Shown here in pieces: positions 8,802-17,328 of a DNA stretch of 64,000 nt. Under the pieces are notes generated by a model, which saw only the letters and a program-made list of their open reading frames with translations, was not told the origin of the DNA and did no database searches. The stretch's first letter is position 1, and each line of letters begins with the position of its first letter. A program made the translations under genes and the position numbers. This DNA comes from Spirosoma pollinicola (lineage in GTDB: Bacteria > Bacteroidota > Bacteroidia > Cytophagales > Spirosomataceae): the NCBI RefSeq assembly GCF_002831565.1, contig NZ_CP025096.1, forward strand, positions 8,552,468 to 8,616,467. Direction: 5' to 3'.

Positions 8802-9084
8802 CGTAGTCCAAAAAGTACAAGATGTCTAATCGGAGTTGACAGCAGCGAATAATAGCCCGATCCGACGTAAGGTTTTCCAAATGCCCCACCAGCATTAATT
8901 TGAAGAAAACAACCGGATCAATCGATTGTCGCCCGCATTTGCCGTAGAAGGGCTGGACAACTTGATATAGAAAGGATAAATCAATGGCGTGTTTTAAGCG
9001 TCGATATAGATTCTGCTGGGGTACACATTGGTCGAGTAGCAGAGGATGGCCTTGTTTTGGAGCGGGGTGTTTTGTTCCTACCAT
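8802..9084 (-). CDS. IS1182 transposase, N-terminal part (truncated at contig spacer)
   Basis: Minus-strand ORF of about 94 codons starting MVGTKHPAPKQGHPLLLDQ and containing the family's N-terminal signature (FYGKCGRQSIDPVVFFKLMLVGHLENL). It ends in mid-domain at ILYFLDY, followed by residues and a stop contributed by the CTAGCTAGCTAG spacer. The inverted repeat of the element lies just upstream, at 9125-9137. In the true genome the gene probably continues. Confidence 0.85.
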
Positions 9085-9350
9085 ACGTCAAGATAGGCAT
9101 CTTCCTCAACATAAGGCTATTAGCGTTGTGCAACAGTCACGGAGGTTTTTCTGAACGGCGGTCAGGTAAGAAGAGAGTGGTCAAAAACAATCGTTTTTAC
9201 GTTCAGTAAAACAGCTCAGTTTATTAGTTCACAGTTTCGGCTCGCTCGAACCTTTTTGTGAACGATTTCAGGATTAAAGACAGTTGGACAATCATTTCAA
9301 TTATTTATTGCCGACATACCCTTCTAAAGCGTTTAGTAGTATCTCGGTTA

Positions 9351-9500
9351 GAAGAGCACCACGTTGGGTTAGTTAGTCTGAACGACCCCATCGACCCGTG
9401 AGTGGCACATCTCTAAAAACACCCTATACAAATACCTTCGCCTACGCGGGGTCGAAATTGGTGCTTCAGTTGAAATCCCAGTTGCCACAACTTAGAAAAA
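9351..9500 (+). pseudogene. decayed serine recombinase copy with internal deletion
   Basis: This stretch matches the recombinase at 6629-7213 in two blocks joined by a deletion of roughly 230 bases. One block covers HVGLVSLNDPID; the other covers HISKNTLYKYLRLRGVEIGAS and the 3' flank up to the AACATTTATTAAA sequence found at 7258. It is non-functional. The rest of the 9138-9688 spacer holds nothing I recognise, apart from the promoter region of the potassium transporter. Confidence 0.75.
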
Positions 9501-9688
9501 TGCAGGTGTACGGAATTTAACATTTATTAAATGAACATCCTAGATATGTAAAAGCTATCAACGTATCAAGTAGATGGCTTGGCAGACCCTGATTGACAGT
9601 AAGTGAGCACCACCCGTACCTTGGCTCTAGGGACTAGTTCAGCTCGAGCAATAGATCAAACAAAGCCTACTCGCGAAGGTTATAGCCC

Positions 9689-11701
9689 ATGAACGCGCTA
9701 CTTGGTGCTTACCCCACTCTGACTGATTCTATGTCTTCCTCTTCGATTAATAAAGTAAGCCCTCAAGGCCTATTAATTGCCATCGGCATTGTCTTTGGTG
9801 ATATTGGTACCTCGCCATTATACGTCCTGGCGGCCGTCGTGCGCGGGCACCAACTTACCGAAACGCTCGTCCTAGGTACGCTGTCCTGCATCTTCTGGAC
9901 CCTCACCATACAGACCACCATCAAGTACGTCCTGATCACCCTTCAAGCCGATAACAAAGGCGAAGGGGGCATCTTTTCCCTCTACGCGTTGGTCCACCGA
10001 TTCTCGGGTCGATGGCTGCTGATTCCCGCTATCGTCGGGGGAGCCTTTCTCCTGGCGGATGGCCTTATTACACCTCCCATCTCCGTCTCCTCCGCCATCG
10101 AAGGCCTACTGATCTTCGATCCAAAACTAGAAACCGAGCCCATTGTCATTGGCATTCTGATTGGCTTATTTGTCATCCAGCAGTTCGGTACGCAACTGTT
10201 AGGCAAACTCTTCGGGCCGGTTATGCTGGTTTGGTTTACATTCATCGGCTTCATTGGCTTTTTAGCCCTGTTGGCCCACCCCTCGGTACTACTTGCCCTC
10301 AACCCCCTTTACGCCTTCCGGTTACTAACTCAGTATCCGGGTGGATTCTGGTTACTGGGTGGGGTGTTCCTCTGTACCACCGGGGCCGAAGCCCTCTACT
10401 CGGACATGGGCCACTGCGGTCGAGACAACATCCGGGTGAGTTGGATTTACGTTAAACTAACCCTATTACTCTCTTACGCGGGTCAGACTGCTTATCTGAT
10501 GAATCACTTGGGGAAACAAGTAGGGGAGACCAGCCCATTTTACAGCATTGTGCCCGCTCCACTGACGATTTTCAGCATTATTTTAGCGACCCTGGCCACC
10601 ATCATCGCTTCTCAAGCCCTCATTAGCGGTGCCTTTACCCTGGTGGGCGAAGCGATGCGGCTTAACTTCTGGCCCCGTCAGCGCGTAGCTTACCCTTCCG
10701 ACGAGAGGGGGCAGCTCTACGTCCCCTTTGTCAACTGGGGGTTGATGATTGGCTGCATTCTGATCGTCTTGCATTTTAAGGAATCCAAAAATATGGAAGC
10801 GGCTTATGGCTTAGCGGTCACGCTGACGATGCTCATGTCTACGGTGCTGATTAATGCCTATCTGCGCATGAAACAGACTAATCCCATACTGAGTACGCTG
10901 ATTACGGCCCTATTTTTGGTTGTAGAAACTACTTTTTTGATAGCTAATATGGTTAAGGTTGAAGAAGGAGGCTGGATTTCGATTACCCTAGGGCTCCTAC
11001 TAATGGGCATGATGGTCTTCTGGTATCAAGGCGAAACCATTACCCATGAGTTCATTCATTATGACACCCTGCCAGGTAACCTCCCCGTACTCAAAACCCT
11101 CAGTAATGACCTGAGCGTTCCTAAGTTTGCCACGCATTTGGTCTACTTGACTTCAGCGGATGACTACCAAAAGATTGAAGCTGAAACCTTGTTCTCGATT
11201 CTAAACCGAGCCCCCAAACGGGCCGACATCTATTGGTTCATCCATCTGTGTGTGCAGGATGAGCCCTATGGTATGCGCTACAAGGTAGATACCCTCGCGG
11301 CCGAAGATGTATATTTTGTTACCTTTTACTTGGGCTTCCGCGTCGAGCCCCGGCTGAATTTTCTATTTCGGCAAGTAGTGCTGGACATGGTCGCTGATAA
11401 AGAAGTAACCATTGACACCCCCTATCGCTCGTTGAATGTCCACCGAATTGCGGGGGATTTTCGATTTGTGCTCTTCAAGCGCTTTTTGTCCTATGATAAT
11501 GAGCTAAGTACTTACCAAAAGCTGATCATGCGGGGTTACTTGTTGTTGAAGCGGATTGCCTTATCCACCAAGGAATCGTACGGTTTAGACACGAGCAACG
11601 TCGTGACCGAGGCGGTGCCGCTAGTATTGAGCCCCATCAAACGGTTGGATTTAGAGCGTCTCCCATCCGAGCTGAGCCATCCCTTCTCCCCACCAGCTTA
11701 A
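9689..11701 (+). CDS. kup: KUP-family potassium uptake transporter
   Basis: A 670-aa potassium:proton symporter of the Kup/HAK/KT family in the inner membrane. The N-terminus carries the family signature IGIVFGDIGTSPLYVL. About twelve membrane segments follow (for example AIVGGAFLLADGLITPPISV), then a hydrophilic C-terminal cytoplasmic domain from about residue 460. The GAEALYSDMGHCG motif lies in the middle. The ATG at 9689 is used; a second in-frame ATG at 9731 is equally possible because the conserved core begins after it. The gene stands alone and is intact, between two IS-damaged regions. Confidence 0.95.
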   Translation: MNALLGAYPTLTDSMSSSSINKVSPQGLLIAIGIVFGDIGTSPLYVLAAVVRGHQLTETLVLGTLSCIFWTLTIQTTIKYVLITLQADNKGEGGIFSLYALVHRFSGRWLLIPAIVGGAFLLADGLITPPISVSSAIEGLLIFDPKLETEPIVIGILIGLFVIQQFGTQLLGKLFGPVMLVWFTFIGFIGFLALLAHPSVLLALNPLYAFRLLTQYPGGFWLLGGVFLCTTGAEALYSDMGHCGRDNIRVSWIYVKLTLLLSYAGQTAYLMNHLGKQVGETSPFYSIVPAPLTIFSIILATLATIIASQALISGAFTLVGEAMRLNFWPRQRVAYPSDERGQLYVPFVNWGLMIGCILIVLHFKESKNMEAAYGLAVTLTMLMSTVLINAYLRMKQTNPILSTLITALFLVVETTFLIANMVKVEEGGWISITLGLLLMGMMVFWYQGETITHEFIHYDTLPGNLPVLKTLSNDLSVPKFATHLVYLTSADDYQKIEAETLFSILNRAPKRADIYWFIHLCVQDEPYGMRYKVDTLAAEDVYFVTFYLGFRVEPRLNFLFRQVVLDMVADKEVTIDTPYRSLNVHRIAGDFRFVLFKRFLSYDNELSTYQKLIMRGYLLLKRIALSTKESYGLDTSNVVTEAVPLVLSPIKRLDLERLPSELSHPFSPPA

Positions 11702-12076
11702 AGTTAGAATCATCCAAATGGTTCAAATACTATATGTATTCATTAATTCAAATACAGAGTTCAAATAGCTAGTACTTCGAGAGTCTCTTTGTCCATCATT
11801 CACGACTCGGGTTTAGCTATTTAGATCGTCTCTACAACTCTTAAACGACCGTTTAAGCCGTGTCATTCAGCAGAATGAACCCATTTTTACGGGTAATCGT
11901 GTTCAGGCAACATAAAACAATGAATTCAGAAGAGACTATATTAGCAATTCAGCAACTAGCCTATGACGCGGCTAACAGGCCCAGGTGAAAGGCGTAGCGG
12001 GCAATGTTCGACGAGCGGCCTAAATCGAGCACAACCCACGGGCCACGTCCATGATCGCTAGGCCGGACGAAACGCG
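11702..12076. other. gene-free spacer with short ORF remnant
   Basis: About 375 bases after kup. A 23-codon ORF starting at 11920 (MNSEETILAIQQLAYDAAN) resembles the first residues of a small alpha-helical or NTF2-like protein but ends at once; it may be a fragment. Base composition turns GC-rich from about 11970. Confidence 0.35.
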
Positions 12077-12400
12077 GTGGCCAAAGACCGGTATGCTTCG
12101 GCCAAACAAGGTCCGTCTCAACTCAAGGCGCTCCGGCGAGAAGTCAGGCGACTCAGGGACCAGCTAGCTGCACAGACCGATCGGTTTGCCGCCCAGACCG
12201 TAGTGATCAAGGTGGTCAAGGAAACCAGGGATTTCCTCCTGTATGGGGGGCGTCGGTATAAACGGGGTTCCCTGGTGAGCCAGATGGGGCTGGGCGTTCA
12301 CCTGGATCCCGGCGTTGGCCTGTTTATGACTGACAACCGGATCCTGAGTCCAGAAGACGTCTCCAGGAATAGTTATTTTGAATACCTACTCCAAACGTAG
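12077..12400 (+). CDS. hypothetical protein with coiled-coil N-terminus
   Basis: A 107-codon ORF, possibly starting at GTG. The first half is highly charged and likely helical or coiled coil (LKALRREVRRLRDQLAAQTD). The second half (RRYKRGSLVSQMGLGVHLDPGVGLFMTDNR) is not recognised. GC content is above that of the neighbours, as in the whole 12.0-13.4 kb region. It may be a real accessory gene or chance coding in GC-rich DNA. Confidence 0.35.
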   Translation: MAKDRYASAKQGPSQLKALRREVRRLRDQLAAQTDRFAAQTVVIKVVKETRDFLLYGGRRYKRGSLVSQMGLGVHLDPGVGLFMTDNRILSPEDVSRNSYFEYLLQT

Positions 12401-12599
12401 CGGCCGACAACGCCCGGGTTCATTTTTCGGATGCCTACAGCGCATGAAGTGTCGATTGACCCATGGCTTTCGGAGCGCACCTGGCCGTTAATCGAGCAGC
12501 GGAACCCATTTGGGGAGTGAGGAGAAACAGTGCCCGTTTTGTGGGCTTGCTGGCTACAAAACGGGGCCTCCTCGGAAAGACCTAGGGCTGTGCCGTTAT

Positions 12600-12648
12600 G
12601 GCGCTGGCCCACCCGCCTAGGCCTGGCCATTTCCGGTGGGCCAGCGCC
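12600..12648. repeat. 14-bp perfect inverted repeat
   Basis: GGCGCTGGCCCACC at 12600-12613 and its exact complement at 12635-12648, with a 21-base loop. A very stable hairpin with no following T-run on either strand, so not an obvious terminator. Confidence 0.75.
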
Positions 12649-12884
12649 AAAAACCCGGTCAACGGGCTAATTGGCCCCAAAACGCCCGTACCAATTCGTC
12701 TTTTGACGCGTAGGCCAGGGGTAGATGGTACCCAAAGCGCCAAGCCAGCCCCTGTCGGTTCGTCCCCTCGCCCCGTGTTTTACGGGCTAGACCGCCCCTG
12801 GCCCCTTTTTGGGTATATTTCCCTGTCGTCTGGGGGTGGTTTACCCGTTGTTGAAGATAGCCGATACGATTTGTCGATATATGG

Positions 12885-12908
12885 GGTAATACCGGGGGGG
12901 GTATTACC
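12885..12908. repeat. 9-bp hairpin with G6 loop
   Basis: GGTAATACC (12885-12893), loop GGGGGG, then GGTATTACC (12900-12908). Related words (GGTATTACCGTACGG) recur about 60 bases downstream, which suggests repeated protein-binding sites. Confidence 0.6.
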
Positions 12909-13275
12909 TCTCCACAGCGTTTAAAACAGGTATTAATTTTTAGTAGCGTATATCTATTGCGGTATTACCGTACGGTAACGTTTCTGACACCAACGGCCAA
13001 GGCTGGAGTGCTCAAGGGGACAGCTCGCTCGACAGGTCTGTCTGAATGAGCCGATCAACTTGCTGGCCAGCCAACGCAGCGAGTAGATTAGACGAGCAAA
13101 AAACACGGCAAAAACTGCCCCCGTTATTGGCAGACCGCCAATCGGCTCCCACCCGTCCTGTAGGGTGGTGATCATCAACGGCCCGCCCCCTGGAAAATGG
13201 TGAAGACGGCTGGCCCGTTTGCGGGATTACAAGCCGGCAGCCAGTTTTTTGGGTAGTTGTTGGCCCCCCTGCCAA

Positions 13276-13320
13276 CGACCTGGTGTGGGGTTGCCGGTAG
13301 GGCCACCCCACACCAGGTCG
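13276..13320. repeat. 16-bp perfect inverted repeat
   Basis: CGACCTGGTGTGGGGT at 13276-13291 pairs exactly with 13305-13320 around a 13-base loop. The hairpin is strong enough to be a terminator stem or an origin/transfer structure, but there is no T-run beside it. Confidence 0.75.
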
Positions 13321-13575
13321 CGGTCCCGTTGGGTATAGAATGTTGACGCCAGGCTTTAGATAATCATCAGGGAGATGATGCCACAAAAAAGTAGATTAGC
13401 ATGGCCAGTCTGCCTGTGCTCATCTGCGACAGATCGTCGTTGACAGGTGGTAAAACAGACCCGCTAATCAAGCGTCCCGTTTACCCAGCCGCTAGCTGAC
13501 TATTACCTCGTCTCCTGCAGGAGCGTTTTTAATAGCTGTCAAATTCTATACGTAGCAGACGCAGAATAGTCGTAG

Positions 13576-13947
13576 CTACTTAGTGTTTTCACGCCATTTC
13601 TCGTATACCTTCTTAAAGTCAGCCACGTAGAACTCTGTATACCCGCAATTGCCGCAAACAGCCGTTTGAAGGGGAAAAAGGGTAGGTAAATTAAGCCCTA
13701 GTATTGAGCGTTCAGGGTCCACCGCCACTTTGATCGAATCGCCAGGGTATCCTCTGGTTTCGAGGGGATAGGCTACCTGATCTGAGTTGCACTTAGGGCA
13801 TGCTTTTGACTCTTTCGTAGAAATTAATTTTGTCGCTCTAAAGAGAAGTTCTTGGATTAATTTATTTACATAAAGATAGTAGCTGTTGCAAAAGTCTCGA
13901 AGACTATCGGTAAGCCCCGAAAAGGGATAGTTTATCGGGCTCCCCAA
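13576..13947 (-). CDS. hypothetical protein with zinc ribbon
   Basis: A 123-aa minus-strand ORF. Two cysteine pairs (CPKC at about residue 53 and CGNC at about residue 98) are spaced like a zinc ribbon, with the second followed by GYTEFYVADFKKVYEKW. Proteins with this ending (CGYTEFY) are a common class of small zinc-ribbon proteins of unknown role. The first 45 residues may not belong to it; an internal start is possible. No operon partner is visible. Confidence 0.55.
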   Translation of the reverse strand: MGSPINYPFSGLTDSLRDFCNSYYLYVNKLIQELLFRATKLISTKESKACPKCNSDQVAYPLETRGYPGDSIKVAVDPERSILGLNLPTLFPLQTAVCGNCGYTEFYVADFKKVYEKWRENTK

Positions 13948-14042
13948 ATGTTGGACAGTTTTTTGGCTAATTAAGCGGTTACTAGTCGGCTGATAAATTA
14001 TATTTTTCTACCTTTCTACTCAATATACCATTGCGCTGGCGT

Positions 14043-14814
14043 TTAGTAATCCAATGACTGGTGATTGCATTGATAAGTATACAATTGAAAGTACTTGGTT
14101 AAACCTCGATGTAGCGTTAATCCATCTGGATAGGCATATAAATATACGTGCTCATATTTAACCGTCCGCCACAACCGCTCGGCAAAAATATTGTCCAAAG
14201 TTCGGCCTTCAGAATCCATACTGATTTGGATTTGAGCGGCTTTCAAGGGCGCCAGAAAGCGTGGACTAGTAAACTGGCTCCCTTGATCAGTATTAAAAAT
14301 TCGGGGGCTTCCCCACCGATCAAGTACTTCTTGTAAAACATCAAGACAGAAATCAACTAATAGAGTATTCGATAGCTGCCAACTCAACACAAACCGACTG
14401 TGCCACCGGGACACCGGAGCGTTCAATAACTGCACATAAATAGAGAAATCCGGTCGCCATCGGAATATAGGTGATGTCGGTGGACCAAACATGATTTCAG
14501 GCTTAAATAGGTCCCCCTCGCAATAGATAGGGGTAGATTTGATGGCCTTCGGCTAGTTTCGATAAATTGGGTTTGGGATAGACCGCTTCCAGCCCCATTA
14601 AGCGTATCAAACGACGTATCCGCTTAATGTTGAGAGGTTCCTCAGGCTTGGTTAACTCTTGATGCATGCGCCGAACGCCCAGCTCAGGCCGGTCGGTAAA
14701 GAGTTTATCGATCCGTTCCATTAATGCCAGATTTTCAGCCGATTCACCAACGGGCTGATAGTAATAGATGGACCGGGCCAAATCCAATAACTTGCATTGT
14801 TGACGAATACTCAA
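14043..14814 (-). pseudogene. IS3-family transposase orfB, broken by two stops and a 17-nt insert
   Basis: Minus-strand DDE integrase of the IS3 family. The HTH_21-type N-terminal region (SIRQQCKLLDLARSIYYYQP, ELGVRRMHQEL) leads to YPYLLRGGPI. Two in-frame stops then follow (TAA at 14503-14505, TGA at 14497-14499) within the linker before NHVWSTDITYIP. After CAVIER the frame breaks at insert H (14401-14417). Substituting one base for the insert gives RYSRFVLSWQLSN, the expected family sequence. The last catalytic region (FNTDQGSQFTS, FAERLWRTVKYE) is intact. The reading frame is otherwise kept. Confidence 0.88.
14401..14417 (+). repeat. 17-nt interlocking hairpin insert H (in IS3 orfB)
   Basis: Plus strand TGCCACCGGGACACCGG. 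CCGG (6-9) pairs with CCGG (14-17). The other stem TGCC/GGAC is only half paired, so this copy is imperfect. It sits inside a tyrosine codon of the transposase; replacing it by one base restores RYSRFVLSW. Confidence 0.75.
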
Positions 14815-14844
14815 TTCAGGATGAGCGTGGTCAATTAACCGGCG

Positions 14845-15065
14845 TCAATCTCCAACTAATTCGCCCGTAAATTTTTTTGAGGAAATCGTTTTCCACCGCT
14901 CCGGCGGCCCACCTTGAGCTGGCCAATCTGTTGAAATAAAGGCGCTTCGAGCTCTTTTCGATCTTGAACGGACAAGCCTGAACTCGTCTGACCATTGAAC
15001 AGATTGGGCAAACCCTCTAAAGCCTGCTGTTTCCAGGTCGTAATCTGCGTGGCATGCCAGATTAT
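14845..15065 (-). pseudogene. IS3-family orfA remnant with a 17-nt insert
   Basis: Upstream partner of the orfB at 14043-14814. One frame reads HATQITTWKQQALEGLPNLF and continues to FQQIGQLK, where insert I interrupts. Replacing the insert by G gives QLKVENDFLKKNLRAN, the normal leucine-zipper end of orfA. The helix-turn-helix N-terminus is missing or unrecognisable upstream of about 15065. Confidence 0.75.
14896..14912 (+). repeat. 17-nt interlocking hairpin insert I (in IS3 orfA)
   Basis: Plus strand CCGCTCCGGCGGCCCAC. CCGC (1-4) pairs with GCGG (9-12). The second stem CCGG/CCAC is half paired. Replacing it by one base restores the orfA frame (net +16). Confidence 0.75.
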
Positions 15066-15157
15066 AGAACAAAATTAACCACTCACTAAAATCTTGGTAG
15101 TTTGATCTTTGAATGTCGCTACCTTTTATTGATTGGTCAAATTTTAACGGCTGAAAC

Positions 15158-15868
15158 ATGAAAACGACCTCCACGACTCTATGTTACCTTTCATTGGTGG
15201 CTGGCTTGGTCATCGAGGCCGGTTCGGTCAGTGCCCAGTCAAAAGAACCCTTCCCAGCCCCCATTGCCTTTACATTTCAGATAGGTGGATACAGTAGTGG
15301 CCCTACCAGCGCAATTCGAGAACTTATGGAGGCCAACGGGTTGGGCGGTCCAGCCTTTTTATTTGGAACGTATCCCATCGCACAGATCCTACCTAACTTG
15401 GCGCTGCATACCGAATTTTTCTGGTCCCGTTCTAGTCTGGCCGGTAAGATGAGTCTTGCCAGGGGACGCATTGCGGGAACACACGATGCCTTAGTGCGGT
15501 GGCGCGCCATTTCGTTTGCTCCGCTTTACAGCTATTACTCCCGGCAACGCACCACACGTATCAGCCTTGGCCCCTCTATTCAATGGATTCAGACTGAAGC
15601 AGGAACAGACCCCTCCACTACAACTGCCCAATTCATCAAAGTGACCCGTGTAGTGCCAGGTTTGGTAGTAGAGGCAGGGGTGCGGTTTCCAGCTCAAAAA
15701 CCGTTTTTTGTTGAGTTAAGCGGACAGTATGAAGCCGCCTTTGACCAGCTACACAACGAATTACGTTTTCCCTTCAATGGAGTAAGTCGGGTGGTGCCCT
15801 ACGACCTTGCTTTCAATCGGTTCATATTTACTATAGGATTGGGGTTTCGATTGACTACCGGTAAGTAA
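15158..15868 (+). CDS. secreted beta-barrel-like outer membrane protein
   Basis: A 236-aa protein with a signal peptide (MKTTSTTLCYLSLVAGLV, then SVSAQS). The body alternates polar and hydrophobic residues in short strands (ISLGPSIQWIQ, VVPGLVVEAGVRF, FFVELSGQYE) and ends FIFTIGLGFRL. This is the pattern of a small outer membrane beta-barrel of Bacteroidota. No enzymatic motif is seen. It begins just upstream of the decayed IS3 and appears intact. Ligand and role unknown. Confidence 0.7.
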   Translation: MKTTSTTLCYLSLVAGLVIEAGSVSAQSKEPFPAPIAFTFQIGGYSSGPTSAIRELMEANGLGGPAFLFGTYPIAQILPNLALHTEFFWSRSSLAGKMSLARGRIAGTHDALVRWRAISFAPLYSYYSRQRTTRISLGPSIQWIQTEAGTDPSTTTAQFIKVTRVVPGLVVEAGVRFPAQKPFFVELSGQYEAAFDQLHNELRFPFNGVSRVVPYDLAFNRFIFTIGLGFRLTTGK

Positions 15869-15913
15869 TCTAAGCTTAATGAAGTTTATACCGTTAGATT
15901 TCATTTATCTGCT

Positions 15914-16669
15914 CTACACCATTATAACCAAGGTTTTATTACGAAGTCGTAGTGGTGGATTGTCGGCGTTCGCCAGGTCGAAGATGAGTTGAGCGGCTTT
16001 GGCCGGGTCACCTTCCTGCTTGCCGTCAACGCTTTTGATTTGCTCCCGAAACTCACCGGCGGTCGGCCAGTAATCGTCGATGATCGTGCTGGCTACCCCT
16101 AGTCCAGTTCCGGCAAAGTTCGTTCGGAAAGGACCCGGCTCCACAATCGTTACCCGGACCCCAAGGGGAGCCACTTCCTGCGCCAGGGCTTCGCTGAAGC
16201 CTTCCAGCGCAAACCTACTGGCACTATAAATACCGAAACCGGCGAACGCTTTTAGTCCGCTATGCGATGAAATCTGAATAATGTGTCCACTGCGCTGCTG
16301 TCTCAGAACGGGCAAAAAGGCCTGGGTCAGTTTTAAGGGCCCAAAGAAATTGGTGTCAAAAACGGTTTTCACTTCGGCCATGCTGGTTTCCTCAATGCCC
16401 CCGCAAAACCAATCCCGGCGTTATTCACCAGAACATCGATCCGGTTAAAGCGGGCAATGGCTTTTTTGACAACCTCGTCAATTTGCCCGGGTTGCGTTAA
16501 ATCCAGGGCATAAGCAAACGCGTTGCCGGGGTGGTGGCGTTAAATGCATCGGCCTGGTGCTGATACCGGAACGTTCCTAGAACATACACATCTTTTCCAG
16601 AATGGCCTGCGCTAAAGCCTGACCTAAACCACTGGAAATACCCGTAATAAACCATATCTTCTGCTGCAT
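15914..16669 (-). pseudogene. short-chain dehydrogenase/reductase, three single-base frame breaks
   Basis: Minus-strand SDR. It starts MQQKIWFITGISSGLGQAL with the NAD(P)-binding TGxxxGxG motif, and includes VLVNNAGIGFAG and the catalytic SxnYxxxK region (SSHSGLKAFAGFGIYSASRFALEGFSE). Three one-base deletions interrupt the N-terminal third, after AILEK, after NATTPG and after GFAGA. All fall in short runs of G or C, so they may be sequencing errors rather than real damage. If real, only the 155-residue C-terminal part is open. It lies behind the NTF2-like gene and opposite the AraC regulator. Confidence 0.8.
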
Positions 16670-16735
16670 ATCATTTCATTGATTTGACTAAACAGCCAAT
16701 TGCCCTTACTTGGCGACAGTTGACTGGCAGAGTAC

Positions 16736-17089
16736 TTACGCAAAATACCGTTCACGGATAATCTGACCATCCTGCCAGTCCTGGATGGTCACTTCCACCA
16801 CATTTAACGGCCCTTGCATGGTGTCAAGATCAATAGACCAGACAATAAAGCTGCGGTTACTCTTGATTACCGTTGCTAGGGCGCTAAAATCCCGCACTTG
16901 CCGAATATTCGCGAGTTGTTCGTGACCGAGCTTTTCGATCAGTACTTTACCCTGATGGGTTATCCCATCTAAATCAGTTTTTTCAATGTCGTTATGGTAA
17001 AACTTTTCAAAGGCATCCATGGGCTTCCCTTTGGCAACCAGCGCCACGAGTTCATCTACGGCGGCTGTGATTTGTGCTTCCGTCATCAT
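16736..17089 (-). CDS. NTF2-like/SnoaL-type small protein
   Basis: A 117-aa protein with the alpha+beta cone pattern of the NTF2/SnoaL superfamily: an N-terminal helix (VDELVALVAKGKPMDAFEKFYHNDI) then strands ending VVEVTIQDWQDGQIIRERYFA. Such proteins act as cyclases, isomerases or ligand-binding partners of oxidoreductases. It is transcribed towards the SDR gene (likely one operon) and divergently from the AraC regulator. Specific reaction unknown. Confidence 0.75.
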   Translation of the reverse strand: MMTEAQITAAVDELVALVAKGKPMDAFEKFYHNDIEKTDLDGITHQGKVLIEKLGHEQLANIRQVRDFSALATVIKSNRSFIVWSIDLDTMQGPLNVVEVTIQDWQDGQIIRERYFA

Positions 17090-17228
17090 ACGAGTTGTGT
17101 ATTTAAAGTACGATGCAAAGGTGCACCCGCTATAAGCCGGGCTGGTAGTACGAAAAGGACCTTATTCGGTATTATTCGGAGATTACTCCCTGATAACCAG
17201 TACAAGGTGAATTAACTCAAAACACCCT

Positions 17229-17248
17229 GACTGTGTGTTCACACAGTC
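17229..17248. promoter_or_regulatory. 9-bp palindrome in a divergent promoter region
   Basis: GACTGTGTG, TT, CACACAGTC: a perfect 9-bp inverted repeat, with outer CAAAAC/GTTTTG arms. It lies between the NTF2-like gene (minus) and the AraC gene (plus). A plausible operator for the AraC-type regulator, controlling the divergent genes. Confidence 0.5.
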
Positions 17249-17328
17249 TGAGTAGTTTTGACGAGTGTCCTAATTATATGCCAACGCTAACCAAAAGTGA
17301 GTGGTAAATAAATTTTGTATTACTGCGT

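Larger units (their letters stand above)
7279..9137 (-). mobile_element. IS1182-family insertion sequence, interrupted
   Basis: Terminal inverted repeats GCTGTTGCACAAC (7279-7291) and its complement ending at 9137 (12 of 13 bases match) bound N- and C-terminal parts of one IS1182-type transposase on the minus strand. The middle is missing: an IS110 copy abuts the C-terminal part at about 7976, and the CTAGCTAGCTAG spacer at 8790-8801 separates IS110 from the N-terminal part. The two halves may therefore come from different contigs or even different copies. The C-terminal part also carries a 17-nt hairpin insert. Confidence 0.75.
12401..13575. other. GC-rich, hairpin-rich region without recognisable genes
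   Basis: Nearly 1.2 kb with no convincing ORF and a composition clearly different from both sides. It contains three strong inverted repeats, listed separately. GC-rich motifs such as variants of GCCCC and GGGC recur. It could be the remnant of a plasmid or phage replication or transfer region, but no initiator or relaxase gene is present. Confidence 0.45.
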
